A stretch of DNA of 49,411 nt from an uncultured Planctomycetia bacterium. Its GTDB lineage: Bacteria; Planctomycetota; UBA1135; GCA-002686595. The position numbers were made by a program, and so were the translations under genes. The stretch spans positions 1 to 49,411 of the forward strand of contig CALKYE010000123.1 in the NCBI GenBank assembly GCA_938003765.1, in the 5' to 3' direction. Shown here piece by piece: positions 15,835-26,745 of the stretch. Numbering within the stretch: the first letter of the stretch is position 1; each line of letters opens with the position of its first letter. Under the pieces are notes generated by a model. That model had not been told where the DNA came from. It saw only the letters and a list, made by a program, of their open reading frames with translations, and searched no databases.

Positions 15835-17268
15835 TCACAGGTCGATGCGCTGCGTGCTCGAGCGGCCCGGGCCGGGATTGTCGACGAGCACTCCGTTTGC
15901 GGCGACGTCGTGATTGTCCTCGCGTCGGGTCACGCGCACTTCGGAATCCTCGGCCAGCCAGAGCACCGCTACGCCCGCCGCATCTGTTTGCACCTGATCC
16001 AACGTGATCGCGCGCGGCCGTTGCTCGCTCACGCTGACGTGGGAGTTCGCGGCCGGCGCGCCGTCCTTGAACAGCGCGAGCTCCACGCGCGCGAGCGGCA
16101 GTTCGAGGAGCAGATCCTGCGCTGGCGCGACGACGTCGAGCGCGATGGCGCTCGAGCGCACGCCGCGCGGCGCCTTCACGTGAGCGCGATACCGGCCCGG
16201 CGCGAGGCCCGTGAACTCGAAACGCCCTGAGCTGTCGCACTGCCCGTACGGCCGCGACCACTCGAACGCGTCGCCGGTCCAGGTGAGCACGTCCTCGCCC
16301 ACGGCGCACGACATGCCGCCGGTCACCATGAGCTCGAGGTCGAGGCCGCAGGCCACGCCGTCGGGGCCCAGCTTCACCACTCCCGTCAAACGCTCGGCGC
16401 GGTCGAGCAGCAGTTCGAGCGGCGCGGAATTGTCGCTCACGAACAGGCGCTCGGTCCGCGGGCGCGAGCCCTCGGTCCAAGCGACCAGCGCCACCTCGCG
16501 ATCGACCTCGGCCAGGAACTCGAAGGCGCCGCTCTCGCCGTCGCAGCGCGTGTTCGCCAGTGGCTGGCGGCGCAGCGTTCCCTCGTTGAACTCGAACAGC
16601 GCCACCCACGCATCGCTCTCCAGCGGCTCGCGGCCGAGCACACGCCCGTGCACACGCCCCGAACCTCGCAGGACGAGATCGGCGCGCACCTCGACGGGCG
16701 CGCTCGCCTCGCGCCATTCGCGCTCGAGCGGGATCGCCACCGAGAACTCGCGCGGGCTCTCGCCGATGCGCAACGCCTTGATCCACAGCTCCAGCCGAGC
16801 CGCGCCGGCCGCCAGGCGCTCGCTCACGTGCTCGGTGATCTCGACGCGGAAGCTCCCGTCGTCCGCCGTTCGCGCAACGCGACCGTTCACGTAGCTGCGA
16901 GGCTTCGCGCGCTCGCGCGTGATGTCGCGCACTTCGACCGTGCGCAGTGAGCCGTCCACCCCGTCGCCGCCGCGAATCAGGACCAGATCGACCTGCGCCG
17001 GCTCGCCAGCGCTGGTGCGCGCCTCGCCGACCAGGAACACCGACAGCCCGCGCTTGTGCGACGGATCGCGCTCCACGCGTTCGACGCTGCTCGGCGCCTC
17101 GAGAGTCGTTCGCTGCGCAGGCGCGTCAGTCGGAACACTCGAGTCCGTCGCCGGCGCGCGCGCCGCCGCGCCATCGCCCTCGTCCGCCGCGAACCACCAC
17201 AGCGCGACCGCCGCCGCGCCGAACAGCGCCAGGCACAGCGCGAGCAGCTTCGAGTGGTGGCGCGGCAT
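15835..17268 (-). CDS. Membrane-anchored protein with carboxypeptidase-regulatory-like domains
   Basis: A 477-residue protein with one N-terminal membrane helix (about 8-26) and a short basic cytoplasmic start, so the bulk is extracytoplasmic. The ectodomain looks like several beta-sandwich repeats. The clearest is near residues 340-395, where Gly-Arg-Phe-Glu-Phe-Thr-Gly-Leu-Ala-Pro-Gly-Arg-Tyr-Arg matches the carboxypeptidase-regulatory-like (CarboxypepD_reg) signature. No catalytic motif is visible. It is convergent with lpxA, with 18 bases between the stops. Two other genes in this window (39453 and 43682) have the same architecture. A structural or adhesive role in the envelope is likely but unproven. 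Confidence 0.75.
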   Translation of the reverse strand: MPRHHSKLLALCLALFGAAAVALWWFAADEGDGAAARAPATDSSVPTDAPAQRTTLEAPSSVERVERDPSHKRGLSVFLVGEARTSAGEPAQVDLVLIRGGDGVDGSLRTVEVRDITRERAKPRSYVNGRVARTADDGSFRVEITEHVSERLAAGAARLELWIKALRIGESPREFSVAIPLEREWREASAPVEVRADLVLRGSGRVHGRVLGREPLESDAWVALFEFNEGTLRRQPLANTRCDGESGAFEFLAEVDREVALVAWTEGSRPRTERLFVSDNSAPLELLLDRAERLTGVVKLGPDGVACGLDLELMVTGGMSCAVGEDVLTWTGDAFEWSRPYGQCDSSGRFEFTGLAPGRYRAHVKAPRGVRSSAIALDVVAPAQDLLLELPLARVELALFKDGAPAANSHVSVSEQRPRAITLDQVQTDAAGVAVLWLAEDSEVRVTRREDNHDVAANGVLVDNPGPGRSSTQRIDL

Positions 17269-17338
17269 CCGTAGAAGGTAGCCAGCTGCGCTCGAGGGTC
17301 CACGGCGCGCGCGGTGTCGCGCACCATCGCCGAAAGCA

Positions 17339-17369
17339 GCGAGGCCGCTGCTCGTGGCAACGGCCTCGC
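17339..17369. other. Perfect 9-bp inverted repeat
   Basis: GCGAGGCCG at 17339-17347 pairs exactly with CGGCCTCGC at 17361-17369 around a 13-base loop. It is 6 bases from a second perfect hairpin. It could stabilise or end the CLC transcript, or be part of a structured RNA. Confidence 0.55.
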
Positions 17370-17375
17370 AGGACC

Positions 17376-17399
17376 GAGCGAGAGTGGCGTCTCTCGCTC
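17376..17399. other. Second perfect 9-bp inverted repeat
   Basis: GAGCGAGAG at 17376-17384 pairs exactly with CTCTCGCTC at 17391-17399 around a 6-base loop. A weaker third stem (GCCGGC at 17423-17428 and 17437-17442) follows. The stem sequences differ, so these are not copies of one repeat. Confidence 0.55.
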
Positions 17400-17583
17400 A
17401 CACAGAGGTTGGCATCAGGAAGGCCGGCGATAGGGGGCCGGCGTCGGGCAAAGCACAGTCGGTATCAGGAGTTCAGCAGCGTGCGGCGCTCCGCACGGAG
17501 CCCAAGTGCCGTCGGCCCGCCCCGGGTGGACAGGAAAATGCGCGGCGCTTCTCCGGGCGCGCGGAAGGGCCGCGGGCGCCGGT

Positions 17584-19290
17584 TCAGCTCGAGCGCGCGA
17601 GGTTCAGCGTCAGGAGCAGGTCGCGCTTGGAGAGGGCGCCGACGAGCTGGCGCTCGCGTTCGTCGTTGACCACCGGGAGACGCTCGCCGTCGTGGGCGAG
17701 CAGGCGTTCGAGCGCCACGCCGAGGGGCGTGTCCGCAGCCAGGGCCGGGAAGTCGGCGTGCATCAGCTCGGAGGCGAGCACGAGCTGCGAGAGCTCGGGA
17801 CGGCTGAGCAGCGACTTGATGTCGTGCAGGCCGACGGCGCCGAGCAGTCGCGCGCGCTCGTCGACGACGTAGATGTAGTTGTGGCGGTGCGCGCCGAACA
17901 GGGCGACGAGCTCCTCGAAGGTCGTGTCGGGCCGCACGGTGAGCGGATTGGGGCGGATCAGCTCGCGGATCGTGCGCTCGAGCGGTGCGTGACTGTGCGC
18001 GAGCTTGCCCGAGTACAGCGACGCCGGATCGATGGCGCGCGCCGTGTAGTACGCGGTGACGCACGCCAGCATCAGCGGCAGCACGATGCCGTAGTCGAGC
18101 GTCATCTCGAACAGCATCAGGATCGCGGTGAGCGGCGCGTGCGTGGCGCCGGCGAGGAACGCGCCCATGCCGACCAGGGCGTAGGCGCTGGGCGAGGCGC
18201 TCCAGCGCTGCAGCGTGCGGCTGACCGCGTCGCCGAACAGCGCGCCGAACGACGCGCCGAGGAACAGCGTGGGCGTGAACACGCCGCCGACCGCGCCCGA
18301 GCCGACGCACGCGACGGTCGCGGCGAACTTGAACAGCAGCACGGAGGCGATCAGCCCTGCCGCGCCGTGGCCGGAGAGGATCGCGCCGATCTGGCTGTTG
18401 CCATTGCCCCACACTTCGGGGCGGACGAGCGAGAGTGCGCCGACGATCGCGCCGCCCAGGCACAACCGCAGCGGCGCCGACGCGACGAGGCGCGTGAAGT
18501 GCTGCTCGACGATGCGCAGCGTGCGCACGAACAGCGGCGCCAGCGCGCCGAGCAGCGCCCCGAGGAGCAGGTACGGGCCGAGCTCGAGCGGGCTGACGAG
18601 TTCGAACGGCGGCGTCTCGAACAGCGGCGCCTGGCCGAGCAGCTCGCGCGTGGTCACGGTGGAGACGACCGAGGCGAACACGAGCGGGCCGAGGCTCTCC
18701 ATCGCGATCGTGCCGAGCACGATCTCGGCCACGAACAGCGCGCCGGCGATGGGCGCGTTGTAGGCCGAAGCGATGCCCGCCGCGGCCCCGCAGGCGACGA
18801 GCAACTGGAGGCGCGGCTTGGGCAGGCGCGCGCGGCGGCCCAGCCAGGAGCTGATCATCGAGCTGAGCTGCGCCATCGCGCCCTCGCGTCCGATCGAGCC
18901 GCCGCTGGCGACGCTGAGCAGTGACGCGCCGCTCTTCACCAGGCTCGGCCGCACGCGGATCGTGCCGTCGCCGAGCGACACCGCCTCCATGAAGTCCGCC
19001 GAACTCTGGCCCTTGGCGAGGTGCGCGCCGAAGCGGATCACCAGGCCCGCCGCGAGTCCGCCGAGCGCAGGGACCAGCAGCTTGCGCGCCCAGTGCAGCT
19101 CGTCGGCGAAGCGCGCCGGATCGCCGTCGACGCCGAAGAACAGGGTCTGCGCGGTCTGCGCGAGCATGCGGAAGCCCACCGAGCTCAGCGCGCCGAGGAA
19201 GCCCACGATGCCGGCCCACACCAGCGCGCGCTGGGTGTCGCTCAGTCGCAGCCACTCGGCGAGCCGCAGGCGTTGCGCGGGTGTGCTCAT
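17584..19290 (-). CDS. CLC chloride channel with C-terminal CBS pair
   Basis: A 568-residue CLC family protein with about 420 residues of membrane domain and two CBS domains at roughly 440-560. The gating glutamate is present: Gly-Gly-Ser-Ile-Gly-Arg-Glu136-Gly. The Gly-Ser-Gly-Ala-Val-Gly-Gly-Val-Phe-x-Pro motif of helix N is near residue 345. The internal proton glutamate of E. coli ClcA (second Glu of its Ile-Ile-Glu-Glu) is replaced by Ile190 after Glu189. The ClcA Ser107 region (Gly-Ser-Gly) reads Gly-Gln-Ser. Both point to a channel or an atypical transporter rather than a standard chloride/proton exchanger. The ATG at 19288-19290 starts the usual cytoplasmic leader. CBS domains suggest nucleotide control. 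Confidence 0.9.
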   Translation of the reverse strand: MSTPAQRLRLAEWLRLSDTQRALVWAGIVGFLGALSSVGFRMLAQTAQTLFFGVDGDPARFADELHWARKLLVPALGGLAAGLVIRFGAHLAKGQSSADFMEAVSLGDGTIRVRPSLVKSGASLLSVASGGSIGREGAMAQLSSMISSWLGRRARLPKPRLQLLVACGAAAGIASAYNAPIAGALFVAEIVLGTIAMESLGPLVFASVVSTVTTRELLGQAPLFETPPFELVSPLELGPYLLLGALLGALAPLFVRTLRIVEQHFTRLVASAPLRLCLGGAIVGALSLVRPEVWGNGNSQIGAILSGHGAAGLIASVLLFKFAATVACVGSGAVGGVFTPTLFLGASFGALFGDAVSRTLQRWSASPSAYALVGMGAFLAGATHAPLTAILMLFEMTLDYGIVLPLMLACVTAYYTARAIDPASLYSGKLAHSHAPLERTIRELIRPNPLTVRPDTTFEELVALFGAHRHNYIYVVDERARLLGAVGLHDIKSLLSRPELSQLVLASELMHADFPALAADTPLGVALERLLAHDGERLPVVNDERERQLVGALSKRDLLLTLNLARSS

Positions 19291-19635
19291 CGAGCGGCGC
19301 AGTCTACGCAGCGGCGACGCGCGATCGCGCCCCCGCCGACGACCCGCGCGGCTCGCGGCGGCGATGAAGCGATGCTCGTCGCGACGAACGCCTGCGCGCG
19401 CGAGTCGCTCGCGCAGAGCGTGATGCACCGCAGCGTCGGTGCGCTCGGCGGGCGTGCTGCGCGGGCCACTGCATCGAGCCACGACGGCCCCATGAATCCG
19501 TCAGTTCGCACGCTGCCGCTCCGCGACGCGCTGGCCCCGTGTCGGGCGATCACCGTCGAATGCACTTGGACTAGTTTCCGGCCGCACGATTCGGATCGAC
19601 GCGTTCCCAGCGAAAGCGCGCGCGGTGCGCCGCCC
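19291..19635. other. Intergenic region without a recognised gene
   Basis: These 345 bases separate the DUF2325-like gene from the CLC gene, both on the minus strand. A 7-bp hairpin with a three-base loop lies at 19398-19414. The CLC promoter must lie here, but I could not pick a convincing -35/-10 pair. Short open frames have the composition of non-coding sequence. Confidence 0.5.
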
Positions 19636-20259
19636 TCACACCAGCCCCAAACGCTTCCCGCACTGCTCCAGCAACGCGGTCGCGACCTGCGCGGGGTTGT
19701 AGCCGGCGGTGCAGCGCGCGAGCGGCTTGGAGTGGCGCGTGCACAGGTCGTCGACGTCGTTGAGCGCGTGGCGGATGAAGCGGATCAGGAGCACGACGGC
19801 GGCGACGTCGGCGCGCGCGATCACGGGCTCGAGCGAGTAGAGGTCGGGCGCGTCCTCGCGCGTGACCGGCCAGATGAGTTCGCTCAGGCCGAAGGTGCTC
19901 CTCAAGCGCTCGGCGTGTTGGTTGCGCGGGTCGCCGCCGATCACGAGCAACGCGCGACCGCGCAAGGCGGTGGCGACGCGCTCTTCGACGCTCAGGGGGC
20001 GCGGTGAGGCGGCTTCCTCGCGCCGCGTGGCGAGCGTGAGCTCGTGCAACAGCCGCTGCGCGTCGCTGGGCAGGCGCCACTGGCGCAACACGGGGGCGTC
20101 CTTCTCGAGCAGCTTGTGCACCGCCAGGGTCTGCGCGTCGGGCCGCTGGCCCTCGAGACCGTCGAGCGTCGCGACCACGCGCTCCCAGTCCTCGGCCTCG
20201 GGCTGCGCCAAGAGGCGCGCGAGGTGGAACTTGAGCTTGTTGAGCAGCTTGCGGTCCAT
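19636..20259 (-). CDS. DUF2325-like protein
   Basis: A 207-residue soluble protein. The first 90 residues are helical. The rest resembles DUF2325: Ala-Leu-Leu-Val-Ile-Gly-Gly-Asp-Pro-Arg-Asn starting near residue 101, then a variable middle, an Ala-Ala-Val-Val-Leu-Leu-Ile-Arg-Phe-Ile-Arg-His-Ala-Leu segment, and a final part with an isolated Cys-Thr-Ala-Gly-Tyr. In the family that core is a Rossmann-like single domain of unknown function. The ATG at 20257-20259 leaves a 181-base divergent promoter region; an upstream ATG at 20440-20442 would overlap the start of the kinase gene and adds a non-conserved-looking Arg/Ala-rich leader. Confidence 0.65.
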   Translation of the reverse strand: MDRKLLNKLKFHLARLLAQPEAEDWERVVATLDGLEGQRPDAQTLAVHKLLEKDAPVLRQWRLPSDAQRLLHELTLATRREEAASPRPLSVEERVATALRGRALLVIGGDPRNQHAERLRSTFGLSELIWPVTREDAPDLYSLEPVIARADVAAVVLLIRFIRHALNDVDDLCTRHSKPLARCTAGYNPAQVATALLEQCGKRLGLV

Positions 20260-20385
20260 GGGCCAGGTGGCGAGGTTCGCGCTCGCGCCGCGTCGGATCA
20301 ACAGCGCGGCCCGGCGCGCGCGTGCGGCGCTTGAGGCGTCGTCGCTCGGACGCTGACGGCGGCCGTCCGGCGTTCCCGCGACGAT

Positions 20386-20395
20386 TTTCCGGAAA
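20386..20395. promoter_or_regulatory. TTTCCGGAAA palindrome in a divergent promoter region
   Basis: A perfect 10-base palindrome in the spacer between the divergent DUF2325-like gene and the kinase gene, 46 bases before the kinase ATG. It stands out as AT-containing within very GC-rich sequence. It could be an operator half-site pair; there is no second copy nearby to support that. Confidence 0.3.
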
Positions 20396-20440
20396 GCAGG
20401 CGCGAGATCCGCGCGCGGCGCGGGATGCGAGGATGAACCC

Positions 20441-23476
<3,036 letters not shown>

Positions 23477-23486
23477 CGCTCCCGCG

Positions 23487-24164
23487 TCAGTCCTTGGCGC
23501 CGCGCAGCACGCTCAGCATCCACTCGCACTCGCGCTCGAGCGCTTCGCCGCCCGTGGGCCCGCCGCGCTGACGCACGACGTCGCGCAGCGCTTCGAGGAA
23601 GTCCGCGCGAGCATCGGCGTAGAGGTGGTGCAGGCGCGCAGCGTCTTCGCTCCACAGAGCGGCGATCTGCGGAATCGTCAGGCCGTCCTGGAAGCGCAGC
23701 TCGAGCAACTCCACGCGGCGCAGCTTCACGCCGCCGGCCGCCGCGGCGCGGGCGCGCTGCAGCTCGCTGGCGTCGCGCATCACCTTCCGCGCGAAGGCGC
23801 GATCGAAGGCGACGCTGACGCGGGTCTCGCGCGCCTCGTGGCTCTCCTCTTCCATCGCGACGGCCTCGCCGCGTGCGCGGCGTTGCTCGAAGCGCAGCGC
23901 CACGGTCCGCGCGACGCCGGCGAGGAACGGTCGGAAGGGGCGCTCGGGGTCGGCGCGTTCGAGCGCGCCACGCTCGCGCAGGCAGTCGATCCACACCTCT
24001 TGGACCGCGTCGTCGATCTCGCTCGCGAGCGTGCCCGTGCGCCAACGCGCGCCGAAGTACGAGCGCACGATCGGCTCGTACTCGCGGGCGAAGCGCTCGC
24101 GCGCGGCCTGATCGCCGTCGCGCGCGGAGTCGATCAGGGTCCAGCTGGTTTCTCGGACGGTCAT
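23487..24164 (-). CDS. ECF sigma factor of the kinase-associated type
   Basis: A 225-residue sigma-70 family protein. Region 2 begins Ser-Trp-Thr-Leu-Ile-Asp-Ser-Ala-Arg-Asp-Gly-Asp and contains Ile-Asp-Asp-Ala-Val-Gln-Glu-Val-Trp, followed by an Arg-Pro-Phe-Leu-Ala-Gly-Val-Ala-Arg core. Region 4 contains a Leu-Leu-Glu-Leu-Arg-Phe-Gln-Asp-Gly-Leu-Thr-Ile-Pro-Gln-Ile-Ala helix-turn-helix. The Arg-Trp residues after Tyr-Phe-Gly-Ala are the pattern I associate with planctomycete ECF groups linked to Ser/Thr kinases. No anti-sigma factor gene is adjacent; the convergent kinase gene is the likely regulator. The ATG at 24162-24164 opens the conserved region directly. Confidence 0.88.
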   Translation of the reverse strand: MTVRETSWTLIDSARDGDQAARERFAREYEPIVRSYFGARWRTGTLASEIDDAVQEVWIDCLRERGALERADPERPFRPFLAGVARTVALRFEQRRARGEAVAMEEESHEARETRVSVAFDRAFARKVMRDASELQRARAAAAGGVKLRRVELLELRFQDGLTIPQIAALWSEDAARLHHLYADARADFLEALRDVVRQRGGPTGGEALERECEWMLSVLRGAKD

Positions 24165-24318
24165 ACGGTGATGGATTCTCGATGCGAGCCTCGTTCGGCC
24201 GCAAGGAGCGCAGAGGGCGGGTGACTCGAAATGCGAAAGGAAACAGCCGCGAACTTTCGTGATGGCCGTGGAGAGGCCGTGCGCCCAACGAGCGCATTCC
24301 AATCACAGAAAGTTCTCC

Positions 24319-26706
24319 ATGCTCCGATTCTCCAAGGTACGTACGACGGTGGCGCTCCTGCTCGCTTTGCCGTTCGCCACCGCGCAGGACCAAGCCCAAC
24401 TCCACCGCACGCCTGAGCCCGACCGCGCGCCGCCGCCGCTCCAGCTCGAACCGGCGATGCCCTTCTCGCCGCGCGACATCGCCGCTGCGCCTTTCGAGCG
24501 GGTCGACTTCGACGCGCCCGGCGACGGGCGGCTGTGGGCGCACGGCGCCGCTTACAAGGCCAGCTTCGACGAGCGCGGCGCGAGCGTCATCCCGTTCTTC
24601 GGCTCGGGCGCGCCGCAGAACTTCCCCGTCGAGTTCCGCGCGAGCGCGTGCGCGCGCGGCGGCGAGCCCATCGAGCTCGAGGAGCGCGGCGTAACGCGCA
24701 GCGGCGACACCGTGCGCATCGACCGCGGCGCGTTCGTCGAGGAGTACGAGCTCGCGCTCGACTCGCTCGAGCAGCGCTTCGTGTTCAACGAACTCCCCGG
24801 AGAGGGCGATCTGGTGCTGCGCATCGATCTCGCCACGGAGCTCGCCGCGCGCGACAACGGCGCGAGCCTCAGCTTCGAGAACCAGTACGGGCGCGTCGAC
24901 TACAGCGAGGCCTTCGTGCTCGACGCGGATGGCGCGCGGCTCGCGCTCGACAGCCAGCTCGTCGACGGCGCGCTCGAACTGCGCGTGCCCGCGGAGTTCG
25001 CTGCGAACGCGCAGCTCCCGTTGGTGATCGACCCGTTCGTGACCTTCTTCACCGTCTCGACCTCGAGTCCCAGCGACGACTTCTTGTGCGACGTGGCCTA
25101 CGACGCGAGTTCGGCGCGCTGGGGCGTGAGCTTCGCGCGCGTGTTCTCGGCGTCCGACTACGACGTGTACGTGCGACTGGTGAGCGCGACCGGACTGCTC
25201 GAGTCCACGATCACCGTCGACTACACCTCCGTGTCGTGGACCACGCCGGCGATCGCGAACAACAACTCGACGAATCGCTTCTTGGTCGTGGCGGCAGCCG
25301 TGCCGGCGGGACAGCCCGCGGACATCCGCGGACGCCTGGTGGATCCGGTGAGCTCCGACGTCGGTGGCGCGCAGTTCTTCGTCAGCCCGCAGGATGGCGC
25401 CTATCGCAACCTGCCCGACGTCGGCGGCGATCCGTACTTGGGCGCGAGCAACTACTGCGTCGTGTGGCAACGACCGGTCAGCGCCAGCGCAGTGAGCATC
25501 GAGTCGACCGTGGTGAGTCGCGACGGTGTCGTCACGCCGGGCTTCGTGACGCTCGATGGTCCGACCACTTGGAACGAGCGCCCGCGCATCTCCAATGGCC
25601 TGGGCATCGAAGACGGAGGCAACACGGCCGCCTGGAACGTGGTCTGGCAGCGGCGCTTCAACCCCAGCGACCACGACATCTACGGGGCTCGCGTTCGCTG
25701 GACCGGCGCGATCCTCACGCCGGTCTTCCCGATCGAGACCTCGATCTTGGACGAGCGCAATCCCAGCGTCTCCACCGTCAGCGATCCAACCGTGCTCGGC
25801 GTCGAGCGGCCGTACGTGGTCGTGTACGAGCGCAACTTCGGCGATCGCGACTTGATGGCGCGCGTCTGTCGCGGAGCGATCGTCGGAGCTCCGACCAACC
25901 TCGTCGGCCAGTTCCCCTCGACGAGCTGGTACCGCGATCAGCTCAACCCCTCGATCGACTGCGACGGCGAGCAATTCTTCCTCGGCTTCGACGAGCGCGA
26001 TGTCGGCGGCCAGCCGGACGTCTGGACCTGCACGTACTACGTCAGCGGCGACTCGCTCTACCCGTGCGAGCTGCGGCGCAACTTCGCGGGCTCGCCGGCG
26101 GTCGAGGGTGAGTGCAAGGTCTACGCGCAGGCCGCGTCCGGCGGCGCGAAGCAGCGCTACTTCGGCGCGTGGGTGTACCTCTCGCTCAACAACGGCTACG
26201 ACGTGCAGGGCGGACTGTGGAACGGTTGCTCGGGCGGGATGGTGGAGAGCTTCTGCGCCGGCGATGGCTCGGGCGTCGCTTGTCCGTGCTCGAACAACGG
26301 CGCGGCGGGACGCGGGTGCAGGAACTCGGCCAACGGCAACGGCGCGCTGCTCAGCGGACTGGGCGACGCGAGCGTCGGCGCTGATTCGTTCCGACTGAAC
26401 GTCGTCGGAATGCCGCTGAACAGCTCGTGTCTGTTCTTCCAGGGCACGACCGCCGGCGCGGCGGCTCCGTTCGGCGACGGGTTGCGGTGCGTCAACGGGT
26501 TCACGTTGCGCTTGCCGCTGATCTCGGTGAGCGGCGGGGTGGCGAACTACCCCGCGCTCGGTCAGACGCCGATCTCGGCGTTCAACCAGTCGCTGCAGCC
26601 CGGCGACGTGCGCTACTACCAGGCCTGGTACCGCGACTCGGCGTCGTTCTGCACGGCGAGCACGTTCAACCTCTCGAACGCGCTCAAGGTGACGTGGACG
26701 CCGTGA
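24319..26706 (+). CDS. Large secreted protein with Cys-rich C-terminal domain
   Basis: A 795-residue exported protein. Residues 1-22 form a signal peptide. An N-terminal part of about 210 residues resembles the beta-rich segment that precedes a Leu-Pro-Leu-Val-Ile-Asp-Pro-Phe motif in many secreted bacterial repeat proteins. The middle (about 240-640) contains beta-strand repeats with aromatic and Asp-rich edges, like a propeller. The last about 150 residues (from Phe-Cys-Ala-Gly-Asp-Gly-Ser-Gly at 26251) carry five Cys and end in Thr-Trp-Thr-Pro. I recall this C-terminal unit from deep-branching Planctomycetota proteins. No enzyme motif is seen. The ATG at 24319 begins the signal peptide. 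Confidence 0.8.
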   Translation: MLRFSKVRTTVALLLALPFATAQDQAQLHRTPEPDRAPPPLQLEPAMPFSPRDIAAAPFERVDFDAPGDGRLWAHGAAYKASFDERGASVIPFFGSGAPQNFPVEFRASACARGGEPIELEERGVTRSGDTVRIDRGAFVEEYELALDSLEQRFVFNELPGEGDLVLRIDLATELAARDNGASLSFENQYGRVDYSEAFVLDADGARLALDSQLVDGALELRVPAEFAANAQLPLVIDPFVTFFTVSTSSPSDDFLCDVAYDASSARWGVSFARVFSASDYDVYVRLVSATGLLESTITVDYTSVSWTTPAIANNNSTNRFLVVAAAVPAGQPADIRGRLVDPVSSDVGGAQFFVSPQDGAYRNLPDVGGDPYLGASNYCVVWQRPVSASAVSIESTVVSRDGVVTPGFVTLDGPTTWNERPRISNGLGIEDGGNTAAWNVVWQRRFNPSDHDIYGARVRWTGAILTPVFPIETSILDERNPSVSTVSDPTVLGVERPYVVVYERNFGDRDLMARVCRGAIVGAPTNLVGQFPSTSWYRDQLNPSIDCDGEQFFLGFDERDVGGQPDVWTCTYYVSGDSLYPCELRRNFAGSPAVEGECKVYAQAASGGAKQRYFGAWVYLSLNNGYDVQGGLWNGCSGGMVESFCAGDGSGVACPCSNNGAAGRGCRNSANGNGALLSGLGDASVGADSFRLNVVGMPLNSSCLFFQGTTAGAAAPFGDGLRCVNGFTLRLPLISVSGGVANYPALGQTPISAFNQSLQPGDVRYYQAWYRDSASFCTASTFNLSNALKVTWTP

Positions 26707-26717
26707 GCGCGGTGCGA

Positions 26718-26745
26718 GCGCACGGCGTACATTCGCGCCGTGCGC
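26718..26745 (+). promoter_or_regulatory. Perfect hairpin covering a start codon
   Basis: GCGCACGGCG at 26718-26727 is exactly complementary to CGCCGTGCGC at 26736-26745, with an 8-base loop. The GTG proposed as the NUDIX start (26740-26742) lies inside the right arm. In RNA this 10-bp stem could terminate the upstream message or block initiation of the NUDIX gene. Confidence 0.6.

Larger units (their letters stand above)
17269..17583. other. Intergenic region with three hairpins
   Basis: No gene is supported in these 315 bases between two minus-strand genes. The region contains two perfect inverted repeats and a weaker third one, listed separately. They lie downstream of the CLC gene and upstream of the anchored protein gene. 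A run of thymines typical of an intrinsic terminator is absent on either strand. Confidence 0.6.

Noticed and set aside
19287..19565. A 92-codon minus-strand frame upstream of the CLC gene
   Set aside because: No ribosome binding site, no motif, composition as in flanking intergenic DNA.
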